Below are positions 54,794-63,636 of a stretch of DNA of 64,000 nucleotides, in pieces (position 1 is the stretch's first letter; each line of letters begins with the position of its first letter). Location: assembly GCF_014174305.1 (NCBI RefSeq), contig NZ_JABEQH010000001.1, positions 124,001 through 188,000 on the forward strand. Direction: 5' to 3'. A program made the position numbers and the translations under genes. The notes beneath the pieces are model-generated. The model saw only the letters and a program-made list of their open reading frames with translations, ran no database searches and was not told the DNA's origin. This DNA comes from Gluconacetobacter johannae. Its GTDB lineage: Bacteria > Pseudomonadota > Alphaproteobacteria > Acetobacterales > Acetobacteraceae.

Positions 54794-55405
54794 TCAGTCG
54801 CTGTGGTCGAGTTCGCTCATCTGGTCGGCCGGGTGGCGGACGGGCGTCTGATGCTGGCGGATCGTTCTGGCTTCGGCCTGCCGGCGGGTGAATTGAGGGG
54901 CGATGTCGGCCAGGTCGATGAACTGGTCGGCCTGGCGGCGCAGGTCGTCGCCGATCAGGGGCGGCGTGGTGCGGACCGACGAAATGACCGATGCGCGCAC
55001 CCCCTGCCGCTGGACCGATTCGAGGAGACGCCGGAAATCCGCGTCGCCACTGAACAGCACGGCATGGTCGATTTTGGAGGCCATCTCCATCATGTCCACC
55101 GCGAGTTCGATGTCCATGCTGCCCTTGACGCGCCTGCGGCCGTTCTGGTCGACGAATTCACGCGCCGTCTTGGTCACCAGGAAATAGCCGTTATAGACCA
55201 GCCAGTCGGTCAGGGGCTTGAGGGGGGAGTATTCCTCGCTCTCAAGGATCGCCGAATAGTAATAGGCACGGATCACATGACATTTGGAGCGGAAGAACGC
55301 GAGAAGATTTCGATAATCGACATCGAACCCCAGATGGCGCGACGCTGAATACAGGCTGGCACCGTCGATAAAGAGGCATACGCGTTCGTTGGGTTGAAAA
55401 AACAT
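54794..55405 (-). CDS. NYN-domain (LabA/DUF88) putative ribonuclease
   Basis: A 203-residue protein with a PIN-like NYN domain. The acidic active-site residues are Asp in LFIDGASLY, Asp in GSMDIELAVDMM, and the Asp pair in LFSGDADFRRLLE. This is the LabA/DUF88 pattern known from RNA-acting proteins. The last 40 residues are polar and look disordered. The start at 55405 (MFFQPNERV) is the family's; the longer ORF upstream is a shadow. It lies convergent with mqo and divergent from folK. Confidence 0.9.
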   Translation of the reverse strand: MFFQPNERVCLFIDGASLYSASRHLGFDVDYRNLLAFFRSKCHVIRAYYYSAILESEEYSPLKPLTDWLVYNGYFLVTKTAREFVDQNGRRRVKGSMDIELAVDMMEMASKIDHAVLFSGDADFRRLLESVQRQGVRASVISSVRTTPPLIGDDLRRQADQFIDLADIAPQFTRRQAEARTIRQHQTPVRHPADQMSELDHSD

Positions 55406-55644
55406 GCGACCTGATCCCTGAAACGTCCTGAAGCCCGCATCCGGATGCGGGGAAAGTCTGTTACGCGCCCGTTTCGCCTCTCTGGTCCGACGATAGAGGC
55501 GTCGGCGTGAAATTGGTATGGTAGAAGTTGCCACATCCGTGGTTTTGGACTGGAAAAAATCGAAAAAACAGGGACAAGCCGTTCGTCGCCACGATCATGG
55601 CGGCTGTTCGTGGTGTGCTGAACCACACAATAGCTGGGTGAAGA

Positions 55645-56142
55645 ATGATCCTGATTGCGATAGGGGCCAACCTGCCGGGGCCGGACGGCGAGGGGCCGTT
55701 GGCCACCTGCCGGTGGGCCGTGGAGCAGATCGCCGCGATACCGGGCATAGCCGTCCAGGCGGTGTCCAACTGGTACGAAAGCGCGCCTGTCCCCCCGTCC
55801 GGGCAGCCCCCCTACGTCAACGGCGTCGTCCGGGCGAGTGGTGCGATCGCGCCCGAAACCCTGCTGGGGGCGTTGCAGCGGATCGAGGCACGGGCCGGCC
55901 GGGTGCGGACGGTGGCCAACGCGGCCCGCCCTCTGGACCTGGATATCGTGGCGATGGGGGCCTGCGTGCGGGCGGCGCCGGACCCGATCCTGCCGCACCC
56001 CCGGGCGGAGGCGCGCGCCTTCGTGCTGCTGCCGTTGCGCGACGTGGCGCCGGGGTGGCGCGACCCGCGTTCGGGCCGGTCGGTCGATGACCTGGTGGCG
56101 GGCCTGCCCGACCAGGCGATCCGTCGCCTCGCGCCGCCCTGA
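55645..56142 (+). CDS. folK: 2-amino-4-hydroxy-6-hydroxymethyldihydropteridine pyrophosphokinase
   Basis: A 165-residue folate-pathway enzyme that pyrophosphorylates hydroxymethyl-dihydropterin using ATP. The signature RPLDLDIVAMG is present near residue 92. The N-terminal IAIGANLPGP and the late PHPRAEARAFVLLPL are typical. The usual Phe/Asn-rich ligand segment is YVNGVVRA. No folB or folP is adjacent. It precedes rpoZ by about 90 bp on the same strand, an order seen in other alphaproteobacteria. Confidence 0.94.
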   Translation: MILIAIGANLPGPDGEGPLATCRWAVEQIAAIPGIAVQAVSNWYESAPVPPSGQPPYVNGVVRASGAIAPETLLGALQRIEARAGRVRTVANAARPLDLDIVAMGACVRAAPDPILPHPRAEARAFVLLPLRDVAPGWRDPRSGRSVDDLVAGLPDQAIRRLAPP

Positions 56143-56166
56143 TCTTCGCCGCGACTGGCGCGAAGC

Positions 56167-56195
56167 TTGCTTTTTCGGGGCGCGGTGGATAAGAA
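56167..56195 (+). promoter_or_regulatory. Candidate sigma-70 promoter for rpoZ-rsh
   Basis: TTGCTT (56167-56172), a 17-bp spacer and TAAGAA (56190-56195) lie about 40 bp before the rpoZ ATG. Among gaps here it is one of the better matches. A second AT patch (TTTATA near 56213) is closer to the start. Confidence 0.45.
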
Positions 56196-56234
56196 TGGTT
56201 TTTTACCTGACACTTTATACCGGAGGCTGGCCTC

Positions 56235-56630
56235 ATGGCTCGCGTTACCGTCGAAGACTGCGTTGAACGGATTCCCAACCGATTCGAGCTGGTTCTGCTC
56301 GCGGCGCAGCGCGCACGTAACCTGTCGCGGGGCGAGGAACTGACGGTCGATCGCGACAACGACAAGAACCCTGTCGTCGCCCTGCGCGAGATCGCGGACC
56401 AGACCATCGGGCTGGAACAGATCCGCGGTGACCTCATCCGCTCGCTGGCCCGCGCGCCCGAGCCGGAGCCGGCGGATGAGGAGGTCATGGACCTGATCCC
56501 GACCGAGCAGAACATCTTCGGTCTCCAGGATGTCTCGCCCGAGGAGGAGGCCGGCCACGGCGCCGGCATGTCCGCCGAGGAGCTGGAGGCTGCGATCGAG
56601 GCCGAACTGGGCGGCCGCGCACGGCGGTAA
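56235..56630 (+). CDS. rpoZ: RNA polymerase omega subunit
   Basis: A 131-residue omega subunit that promotes assembly of RNA polymerase by binding beta-prime. The core [31 protein letters not shown] and the [14 protein letters not shown] segment are canonical. The C-terminal 50 residues are an acidic extension ([22 protein letters not shown]) typical of alphaproteobacteria. CCGGAGG precedes the ATG. rsh starts 4 bp after its stop, the usual rpoZ-spoT order. Confidence 0.97.
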   Translation: MARVTVEDCVERIPNRFELVLLAAQRARNLSRGEELTVDRDNDKNPVVALREIADQTIGLEQIRGDLIRSLARAPEPEPADEEVMDLIPTEQNIFGLQDVSPEEEAGHGAGMSAEELEAAIEAELGGRARR

Positions 56631-56634
56631 GCGC

Positions 56635-58983
56635 ATGGGGCGAAAGGCGGCGGATCCTTCCGGTTCTGGACATGTTGTCGTTGCCAGTCGGGCGACGCCC
56701 CTTTCGCCTGTGACGCCTCCCGATCGTCCGGTTGTGGCCGCCCGCGTCCCTGCCGGGGCGTCCCCTGACAAGGCGGTGGCCGCCGTCCGGACGATTTCCT
56801 GCGAGGGCCTGCTCCGCCGGATCCGGACCTACGACCCGGACGCCGACCTGGATCTGATCCGCCGCGCCTTCGCCGTCGCGCAGCAGGCCCATGCGGGGCA
56901 GGCGCGTGACAACGGCGATCCCTACATCACCCATCCGCTGGCGGTCGCCAACATCCTGGCCGGCTTCCATCTGGACATGCCCTCGATCGCGACGGCCCTG
57001 CTGCACGATACGATCGAGGATACCGGCGTCAGCTATGACCGGCTGCGCGCCGAATTCGGGCCGACGGTCGCCGACCTGGTGGACGGCGTCACCAAGCTGA
57101 CGCGGCTGGAACTTCAGTCCGACCGGACCAAGCAGGCCGAAAATTTCCGCAAGCTGGTGCTCGCGATGTCCAAGGACATCCGGGTACTGATCGTCAAGCT
57201 GGCGGACCGGCTGCACAACATGCGTACGCTGCATTACGTGCAGCGCCTGGACCGCCGCCAGCGCATCGCGCGCGAGACCATGGAAATCTATGCGCCCCTG
57301 GCCGGGCGCATCGGCATGGACAAGGTCAAGAGCGAACTCCAGGACCTGTCCTTCGTCGAGCTGGAGCCCGAGGCCAGCGCCACCATCCGCGCCCGGCTGA
57401 ATTACCTGCGCGGACAGGGCGCCGACGTGATCGAGGAGGTCCGGCGCGAACTCACGCAACTGTGCCGCGCCGCCGGGCTGGGCGAGGTCGAGGTGACGGG
57501 GCGCGAGAAATCGCCGTTCTCGATCTGGGAGAAGATGCAGAAGCGCAATGTCGCGTTCGAGCAGCTCTCCGACATCATGGCGTTCCGGATCATCGTGCCG
57601 ACGCGCGAGGCCTGCTATATCGCCCTGGGCGCGGTCCATGCCGCCTATCCGGTCATTGTCGGGCGGTTCAAGGACTATATCTCGACGCCCAAGGCGAACG
57701 GGTATCAGAGCCTGCATACCGGCGTGACCTTGCGCCACCCCCGCAACCAGAAGATCGAGGTGCAGATCCGCACCGCCGAAATGCATGACATCGCCGAAAA
57801 CGGCGTGGCGTCGCACTGGCTGTACAAGCAGGTGCCGGGCGTGAACGAGGACGCGGCGCGGGTGGTGACAGGCCTGCGCTGGGTTCAGGACCTGCTGGAC
57901 ATTCTCGAGGATTCGGCGGCGCCGGACGAATTCCTCGAGAACACGAAGCTGGAACTCTATCAGGACCAGGTGTTCTGCTTCACCCCCAAGGGGCAGCTGA
58001 TCCCGCTGCCGCGCGGGGCCACGCCGGTCGATTTCGCCTATGCGGTGCATAGCCAGGTGGGCGACACCTGCGTGGGGGCGCGGATCAACGGCCGGCTGAT
58101 GCCCTTGCGGCATGAATTGCAGAACGGCGATCAGGTCGAGATCATGACCGCGCGCGGCGGCACCCCGTCGCCGTCGTGGGAGCGTTTCGTCGTCACCGGC
58201 AAGGCGCGCGCCCGCATCCGCCGCCATGTCGCCGCCCAGCAGCGCGAGGCGCATGTCGATGGCGGCCGCGCCGCCCTGGCCAAGGCCTTCCGGCAGGAAG
58301 GTGTCGACGGATCGGAAAAGGTGCTGGAGAGCATCCTGTCCGACCTGAAGCAGGCGTCGGTCGAAGATTTGTACGTTTCCGTCGGCAACGGGAATATCGG
58401 TCCGCGCGACGTGGTCCATGCGGCCTATCCGGAACTGCGCCAGACGCCGCGCGCCCCGCGCATGGTGCCGGGCATTCCGATGCGCGCGCCCTCGCGCACC
58501 GGCAGCCGGCCCAAGGCGGGCGGCGGCATGGCGCTGGCCGGCATCGGCCCCGGGATCGCCGTGCATTTCGCGGGCTGCTGCCACCCCCTGCCGGGCGACC
58601 GGATCGTGGGGATCGTCGCCACGGGCAAGGGCATCACCATTCACACCGCCGGGTGCCAGACCCTGGAAAGCTTCGCCGCCACGCCGGAACGCTTCATGGA
58701 TGTCGATTGGGATTACGATCTGATCGGCCGGGGCGCGACCGAACCGCATGTCGGCCGCCTGACCGTCGTCGCGGCGAACGAGCCCTCGGTGCTGGCGACC
58801 CTGACCAACACGGCGTCGAAGCACGACGGTACGGTCGTCAATCTGCGGATCGTCAACCGCCAGCTCGATTTCATGGAGATCCTGGCCGATATCGAGGTCC
58901 GCGACCTGCGGCATCTGTCCTCGGTCATCGCGTCGCTGCGCGCGGCGAACGGGATCGTGCAGGTCGAGCGCGCGAAGGGATGA
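56635..58983 (+). CDS. rsh: Bifunctional (p)ppGpp synthetase/hydrolase (Rsh)
   Basis: A 782-residue RelA/SpoT homologue that makes and degrades (p)ppGpp. The HD hydrolase domain is intact: THPLAVANIL, LLHDTIEDTGV. The synthetase domain is intact: DIMAFRIIVPT, and GRFKDYISTPKANGYQSLHT. A TGS domain (FCFTPKGQLIPLPRGATPVDFAYAVH) and a C-terminal ACT domain (LTVVAANEPSVLATLTN, IEVRDLRHLSSV) follow. One Rsh is the usual arrangement in this class. The N-terminal 40 residues are Pro/Ala-rich and unconserved. It follows rpoZ by 4 bp. An inverted repeat starts right after the stop. Confidence 0.97.
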   Translation: MGRKAADPSGSGHVVVASRATPLSPVTPPDRPVVAARVPAGASPDKAVAAVRTISCEGLLRRIRTYDPDADLDLIRRAFAVAQQAHAGQARDNGDPYITHPLAVANILAGFHLDMPSIATALLHDTIEDTGVSYDRLRAEFGPTVADLVDGVTKLTRLELQSDRTKQAENFRKLVLAMSKDIRVLIVKLADRLHNMRTLHYVQRLDRRQRIARETMEIYAPLAGRIGMDKVKSELQDLSFVELEPEASATIRARLNYLRGQGADVIEEVRRELTQLCRAAGLGEVEVTGREKSPFSIWEKMQKRNVAFEQLSDIMAFRIIVPTREACYIALGAVHAAYPVIVGRFKDYISTPKANGYQSLHTGVTLRHPRNQKIEVQIRTAEMHDIAENGVASHWLYKQVPGVNEDAARVVTGLRWVQDLLDILEDSAAPDEFLENTKLELYQDQVFCFTPKGQLIPLPRGATPVDFAYAVHSQVGDTCVGARINGRLMPLRHELQNGDQVEIMTARGGTPSPSWERFVVTGKARARIRRHVAAQQREAHVDGGRAALAKAFRQEGVDGSEKVLESILSDLKQASVEDLYVSVGNGNIGPRDVVHAAYPELRQTPRAPRMVPGIPMRAPSRTGSRPKAGGGMALAGIGPGIAVHFAGCCHPLPGDRIVGIVATGKGITIHTAGCQTLESFAATPERFMDVDWDYDLIGRGATEPHVGRLTVVAANEPSVLATLTNTASKHDGTVVNLRIVNRQLDFMEILADIEVRDLRHLSSVIASLRAANGIVQVERAKG

Positions 58984-59023
58984 GAGGCTGTTTCCTCGGC
59001 AGACCGACTTTTGAAACAGCCTC
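58984..59023. terminator. Hairpin directly after rsh, sharing the MITE terminus
   Basis: GAGGCTGTTTC (58984-58994) is perfectly complementary to GAAACAGCCTC (59013-59023) around an 18-base loop. It begins at the base after the rsh stop codon. The first ten bases equal the terminal repeat of the 20-kb MITE-like element. It may be a terminator or the remnant of a similar element; no U-tract follows. Confidence 0.55.
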
Positions 59024-59065
59024 GGAGGCGCGTCGGACCACGCTGGCCGGGGCGGGGCAGGGCGG

Positions 59066-59473
59066 ATGCTGATCGGGATCGGGTCCGACCTGTGCGACAT
59101 CAGGCGGATCGCCAGCGTGCTGGACCGGCATGGCGAGCGATTCCTGCGCCGGGTGTTCACCGAGGCCGAAATCCGTCGCGCCGAACGGCGTCACGGCCAG
59201 GCGCGCCTTGGGGCGTACGCCAAGCGCTGGGCGGCGAAGGAGGCCTGCGCCAAGGCGCTGGGGACCGGCTTCGCGCAGGGGGTGTTTCATCACGATCTGG
59301 GCGTTGACAATCTGCCGGGCGGCCAACCGGTCATGACCCTGACGGGCGGGGCCAGGACCCGCCTGGACGCCCTCGTGCCTGGGGGATTGCAGGCCCGGCT
59401 GCTGCTGACGATGACGGACGAATATCCCTACGCCTTCGCCCAGGTGATGATCGAGGCTGGCCCCGCGGCCTAG
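59066..59473 (+). CDS. acpS: Holo-[acyl-carrier-protein] synthase
   Basis: A 135-residue phosphopantetheinyl transferase that activates acyl carrier protein using CoA. The Mg-binding Asp8 is in IGSDLCDIRRI, and the catalytic Glu region is RWAAKEACAKALGTGF. Length matches AcpS (about 126). GGGCAGGGCGG precedes the ATG. It lies between rsh and lepB, with a 133-bp gap to lepB. The condensation-domain protein at 12.6 kb has no carrier domain, so no special link is implied. Confidence 0.95.
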   Translation: MLIGIGSDLCDIRRIASVLDRHGERFLRRVFTEAEIRRAERRHGQARLGAYAKRWAAKEACAKALGTGFAQGVFHHDLGVDNLPGGQPVMTLTGGARTRLDALVPGGLQARLLLTMTDEYPYAFAQVMIEAGPAA

Positions 59474-59606
59474 GGTCGGGATAGTGTCGATGGGCCTTGC
59501 GCGCTTGACAGGGGAAGGTCCCCTCGGCTTCATCCGCGGGCTCTGACGTCCGGCCCGGTATTCCCTCCGGCCCGGCCCCCCTTATCCGGATTTAGACAGC
59601 TGACCC

Positions 59607-60419
59607 ATGGATGACCAGCGCAAGACCAATTCCCCCTCCCTGCCGGCGGGGGGCGCCGTGCCGGCCCTGAGGGGGGCGTGGGACCTGATCCGGACCATCC
59701 TGGTCGCGGGGCTGCTGGCCGTGGGGGTACGCACGGCGCTGTTCGAACCGTTCAACATCCCGTCCGGTTCGATGATCCCGACGCTGCAGGTGGGCGATTA
59801 TCTGTGGGTCGCGAAATACAGCTACGGCTATTCCCATTTCTCGCTGCCGCGTTCGCCCGACCTGTTCAGCGGGCGGGTCTTCGGACAGATGCCGCACCGG
59901 GGCGACGTCGCTGTGTTCCGCTTCACCAAGGATACGTCGATCGACTATATCAAGCGGATCGTGGGTCTGCCGGGTGACCGTATCCAGGTGCGCGGCGGCG
60001 AACTGTACCTTAACGATATGCTGGTGCCGCGCGTGGCCGAAGGCGATTACGTGGCGGTGGACGAGCACCGTACCAGCATGGAAGGCCAGCGCTACCGCGA
60101 GATGCTGCCGGGCAGCGGCGGGCAGGGACCGGTGGCGCACGATATCCTGAAGCTGACGAGCGAGGGATTTCAGAACGACACCCCTGTCTATGTGGTGCCG
60201 GCGGGCTATTTCTTCGCCATGGGCGACAATCGTGACGACAGCGCGGACAGCCGCTTCATGGGCGATGACCCGGAGGACCTGGGGTTCGTGCCGATGGAAA
60301 ACCTGATCGGCCAGGCCAAATGGATCTTCCTATCGGTGGAGGCCCGCTATCCGGTCTGGGAGTTCTGGATGTGGCCCGCCGAAATCCGCTGGGCGCGCCT
60401 GTTCATGGGGGTGAAATGA
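59607..60419 (+). CDS. lepB: Signal peptidase I
   Basis: A 270-residue inner-membrane serine protease that removes Sec signal peptides. One N-terminal transmembrane helix (IRTILVAGLLAVGVRTALF, about residues 28-46) is followed by box B with nucleophile Ser55 (PSGSMIPTL). The general base is Lys116 (DYIKRIVGLPGDR), and box E is MGDNRDDSADSRF. Length is normal for alphaproteobacteria. Its stop overlaps the rnc start (ATGA), a common coupling in bacteria. Confidence 0.97.
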   Translation: MDDQRKTNSPSLPAGGAVPALRGAWDLIRTILVAGLLAVGVRTALFEPFNIPSGSMIPTLQVGDYLWVAKYSYGYSHFSLPRSPDLFSGRVFGQMPHRGDVAVFRFTKDTSIDYIKRIVGLPGDRIQVRGGELYLNDMLVPRVAEGDYVAVDEHRTSMEGQRYREMLPGSGGQGPVAHDILKLTSEGFQNDTPVYVVPAGYFFAMGDNRDDSADSRFMGDDPEDLGFVPMENLIGQAKWIFLSVEARYPVWEFWMWPAEIRWARLFMGVK

Positions 60420-61153
60420 GCGACGCCGCGCCGGAGGCTGGTGACCCGCTGACGGTTGTCGAGGCCCGTATCGGCTATCATTTTCGCCGGTCCGACCTGC
60501 TGCGCGAGGCGCTGACCCATCGTTCAGCGGCCCATCAGCGCAATGGCGGGGTCGCGCGGCGCGCCCGCCAGCCCGCCGCCCGGCGCGGGGTCGGTTCGAA
60601 CGAACGGCTGGAATTCATCGGCGACCGTGTGCTGGGCCTGCTGATGGCGGAATGGCTGCTGGAACGCTTCCCCGACGAGCAGGAGGGCGCGCTGGGTCCG
60701 CGCCACGCCCATCTGGTGTCCCGTCCGGTCCTGGCCCGGATCGCCGAGGCGATGGAACTGCCCAAGGTGCTTGACGTGGCCGAGCACGAGGCCCGGGCCG
60801 GTGTCCGGCAGATGGCGAACGTCCTGGCCGATGCCGTGGAGGCGATCCTGGGCGCGGTCTATCTGGATGGCGGGCTGGAGCCCGCGCGACGCTTCGTGCA
60901 CAGGGCCTGGAACGACGCCATCGTGGCGCAGGCCCAGCCGCCCAAGGACCCCAAGACCGCGTTGCAGGAATGGGTCCTGGCGCGGGGACTGCCCCTGCCG
61001 TCCTACCGGACGGTGCAGATGGACGGGCCATCGCACGCGCCGCGCTTCGTCATCGAGGTGACGGCGGCGGGCCTGTCGGCCGAAGGCGTGGCCGGCAGCA
61101 AGCGCGTGGCCGAAAGCGCGGCCGCGGCCGACCTGCTGCGGCGGTTCGAATGA
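60416..61153 (+). CDS. rnc: Ribonuclease III
   Basis: A 245-residue double-strand-specific endoribonuclease for rRNA and mRNA processing. The catalytic signature is NERLEFIGDRVLGL (residues 62-75), and the second acidic cluster is NVLADAVEAILGAVYLDGG. The dsRNA-binding domain is at about 165-245 (DPKTALQEWVLARG). Between HRSAAHQR and NERLEF there is an extra stretch of about 18 residues rich in Arg, Ala and Gly (GGVARRARQPAARRGVG) that typical family members lack. ATG overlaps the lepB stop, and its stop overlaps era (ATGA). Confidence 0.96.
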   Translation: MSDAAPEAGDPLTVVEARIGYHFRRSDLLREALTHRSAAHQRNGGVARRARQPAARRGVGSNERLEFIGDRVLGLLMAEWLLERFPDEQEGALGPRHAHLVSRPVLARIAEAMELPKVLDVAEHEARAGVRQMANVLADAVEAILGAVYLDGGLEPARRFVHRAWNDAIVAQAQPPKDPKTALQEWVLARGLPLPSYRTVQMDGPSHAPRFVIEVTAAGLSAEGVAGSKRVAESAAAADLLRRFE

Positions 61154-62112
61154 CTGACAGTGACGGGAATGGCCAGGGCGGGACGATTCGCCGGACGGCC
61201 CCGGAAGGAATACGTGACATGACAACCCGCTGCGGCTTCGTGGCCATCGTCGGGGCGCCGAACGCCGGGAAATCGACACTGCTGAACCGGATGGCCGGCG
61301 CGAAGCTGTCGATCGTCAGCCCGAAGGCCCAGACGACCCGCTTTCGCGTGCTCGGCATCCTGATGCGCGGGACCAGCCAGATCCTGCTGGTCGACACCCC
61401 CGGCATCTTCCAGCCCCGGCGCAAGCTGGACCGCGCGATGGTCGCGGCCGCCTGGACGGGGTCCGAGGACGCGGACATCACCCTGCTTCTGGTCGATGCC
61501 CGCCGGGGCGTGACCGAATCGCTGCGCGCGATCGTCGAGCAACTCGCGAAGTCCAGGCGCAAGGTCTGGCTGGTGCTGAACAAGACCGACCTGGTGGACC
61601 GGCAGGCCCTGCTGCCGCTGACCGCCGAACTGTCGGCGCTGTTGCCGGTGGAGCATGTCTACATGGTCAGCGCCCGGTCCGGCGACGGGGTCGAGGACCT
61701 GCTGAACGCCCTGGCCGAAGCCCTGCCGCCCGGCCCCTATCTGTATCCCGAGGACGATCTGACCGATCTGCCCGACAGGTTGCTGGCGGCCGAACTGGTG
61801 CGTGAGCAGATTTTTCTGCAAACGCACGAGGAAGTGCCCTATGCCGCGACGGCCGAGACCGAGACCTACCGTGAACAGCCGGACGGATCGGTCCGCGTGG
61901 AAGTCACGATCTATGTCGCGCGCTCTGGCCATAAGGCGATCCTGATCGGCGAAAAGGGCAGCCGCATCCGCGAGATCGGCGAGAAGGCGCGCAAGGATCT
62001 CTCGCGTCTTCTGGGCCGGACATGCCATCTGTTCCTGAACGTGAAGGAACGCGCGGGCTGGGACGAGGAACGGGCGCGGCTGCGTGCCATCGGCCTGGAC
62101 GACGCCCCCTGA
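61150..62112 (+). CDS. era: GTPase Era
   Basis: A 320-residue ribosome-assembly GTPase. G1 is GAPNAGKSTLLNR, G3 is VDTPGIF, and G4 is NKTD. The C-terminal KH domain (GHKAILIGEKGSRIREIG) binds the 16S rRNA 3' end. The first 23 residues (MTDSDGNGQGG) are polar and not part of the G domain. A second ATG at 61219, with GGAAGGAA before it, would give 297 residues, so either start is plausible. I kept 61150 because of ATGA coupling to rnc. Confidence 0.96.
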   Translation: MTDSDGNGQGGTIRRTAPEGIRDMTTRCGFVAIVGAPNAGKSTLLNRMAGAKLSIVSPKAQTTRFRVLGILMRGTSQILLVDTPGIFQPRRKLDRAMVAAAWTGSEDADITLLLVDARRGVTESLRAIVEQLAKSRRKVWLVLNKTDLVDRQALLPLTAELSALLPVEHVYMVSARSGDGVEDLLNALAEALPPGPYLYPEDDLTDLPDRLLAAELVREQIFLQTHEEVPYAATAETETYREQPDGSVRVEVTIYVARSGHKAILIGEKGSRIREIGEKARKDLSRLLGRTCHLFLNVKERAGWDEERARLRAIGLDDAP

Positions 62113-62144
62113 CGCAAGGGGGGACCGTTAGGGCGATCAGCGCG

Positions 62145-62172
62145 CTTGTGACCTGCCCCAAGCGGATATAAG
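62145..62172 (+). promoter_or_regulatory. Candidate promoter for pyrH-frr-uppS
   Basis: CTTGTG (62145-62150), 16 bp, then TATAAG (62167-62172) lie about 73 bp before the pyrH ATG. The spacing fits sigma-70 and it is the only AT-rich -10-like site in this gap. Confidence 0.4.
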
Positions 62173-62244
62173 AGGGGTCCTTGCGGGTGAGGTCCCAGAG
62201 CGGATGTCCCTTGTGTGCATTTATCTTCCTGTTCCGGGGGCTCC

Positions 62245-62985
62245 ATGACAGATCCAGCACCAGACTCGGCCTTTGGTTATCGGCGTGTCCTGCTGAAGGT
62301 GTCGGGCGAGGCCCTGATGGGCGACGGCGCGTACGGCATCGACCCCAACATGGTCGATACCATCGCCACTGATATCGCCGAGGTCGCGCGCTCGGGCGTC
62401 GAGGTCTGCCTGGTGATCGGCGGCGGGAATATCTTCCGCGGCGTCGCCGCTGCGGCCCGTGGCATGGACCGGGCGCAGGGCGATTATGCCGGGATGCTGG
62501 CGACCGTCATCAACGCGCTGATGGTGCAGAACGCCCTGGAACGCCACGGGGTGCCGACCCGCGTCATGTCGGCCATCCACATGTCCTCGGTGGCCGAGCC
62601 CTATATCCGCCGCCGCGCGGTGCGCCACATGGAAAAGGGCCGGGTCGTCATCTTCGCCGCCGGCACCGGCAATCCGTTCTTCACCACCGACACCGCCGCC
62701 GCCCTGCGGGCCGCGGAAATGGAATGCAACGCCCTGTTGAAAGGGACGCAGGTGGACGGCGTCTATTCCGCCGATCCGCGCAAGGACCCGGGTGCTACGC
62801 GCTACGACAGGCTGACCTACCTGGATGTCCTGGCCAAGGACCTGCACGTCATGGATGCCGCCGCCATCAGCCTGGCGCGGGAAAATCGCCTGCCGATCGT
62901 GGTGTTCAACATCCACGCGCCGGGCGCGTTTCCCCAGGTGATGCGGGGCGAGGGGCTGTTTACCCGCATCGTCGAGGCGAACTGA
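62245..62985 (+). CDS. pyrH: UMP kinase
   Basis: A 246-residue amino-acid-kinase-fold enzyme that makes UDP from UMP. The ATP-binding [12 protein letters not shown] is near the N terminus. [25 protein letters not shown] and the C-terminal [17 protein letters not shown] follow. Length is normal. The ATG at 62245 has GGGGG before it. frr and uppS follow, giving the usual pyrH-frr-uppS order. Confidence 0.97.
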   Translation: MTDPAPDSAFGYRRVLLKVSGEALMGDGAYGIDPNMVDTIATDIAEVARSGVEVCLVIGGGNIFRGVAAAARGMDRAQGDYAGMLATVINALMVQNALERHGVPTRVMSAIHMSSVAEPYIRRRAVRHMEKGRVVIFAAGTGNPFFTTDTAAALRAAEMECNALLKGTQVDGVYSADPRKDPGATRYDRLTYLDVLAKDLHVMDAAAISLARENRLPIVVFNIHAPGAFPQVMRGEGLFTRIVEAN

Positions 62986-63063
62986 GCGCGCCGGCGCTGC
63001 CGGACGTCGTGATTGGACTGGGTGGCCGCACGCGCGTCGCCCGTTGCGTATGGGAGGGCCATT

Positions 63064-63630
63064 GTGGCTGCTGATCAGAAGACATTGCTGGAGGACCTGA
63101 CGCGCCGCATGGACGGCGCCCTGGAAAGCCTGCGCCGGGATTTCGCCGGCCTGCGCTCGGGCCGGGCCAGCCCCGCGCTGCTGGAGCCGGTGCGTGTCGA
63201 GGCCTATGGCGGTGAGGTGCCGCTGACGCAGGTCGGTTCGATCGCGGTGCCCGAGGCGCGGATGCTGACAGTGCAGGTCTGGGACCGGTCCCTGGTCGGC
63301 GCGGTGGAACGGGCGATCCGCGATGGCGGCCTGGGCCTGAACCCGGCGGCGGACGGGCAGACCGTGCGTGTTCCCATCCCGCAGTTGACGGCGGAACGCC
63401 GCAGCGAGCTGGCCCGTACGGCCGGAAAATATTCCGAAAACGCGAAGATCGCGGTGCGTGGCGTGCGTCGCGACGGCATGGACCAGACCAAGCAGCATGA
63501 AAAGAAGACCGAGATCAGCCAGGACGACGTCAAGATCTGGTCCGAGGCGATCCAGAAGCTGACGGATCAGTATGTGAAGCGGATCGACGAGATGCTCGCG
63601 GACAAGGAACGCGAGATCAAGCAGGTCTGA
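63064..63630 (+). CDS. frr: Ribosome recycling factor
   Basis: A 188-residue protein that with EF-G splits the ribosome after termination. Long helices of domain I and the conserved [25 protein letters not shown] and the C-terminal [25 protein letters not shown] are seen. GTG start at 63064 with GGGAGG seven bases upstream; length then equals the family norm of about 185. A longer in-frame reading from 63013 is rejected. Confidence 0.96.
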   Translation: MAADQKTLLEDLTRRMDGALESLRRDFAGLRSGRASPALLEPVRVEAYGGEVPLTQVGSIAVPEARMLTVQVWDRSLVGAVERAIRDGGLGLNPAADGQTVRVPIPQLTAERRSELARTAGKYSENAKIAVRGVRRDGMDQTKQHEKKTEISQDDVKIWSEAIQKLTDQYVKRIDEMLADKEREIKQV

Positions 63631-63636
63631 CGGGCC

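Noticed and set aside
56485-59160. 891-codon reading frame antisense to rsh
   Set aside because: It is the mirror of a GC-rich coding frame and its product (Arg, His, Gln-rich, many AARGG-type runs) has no domain. rsh on the plus strand has all domains intact.
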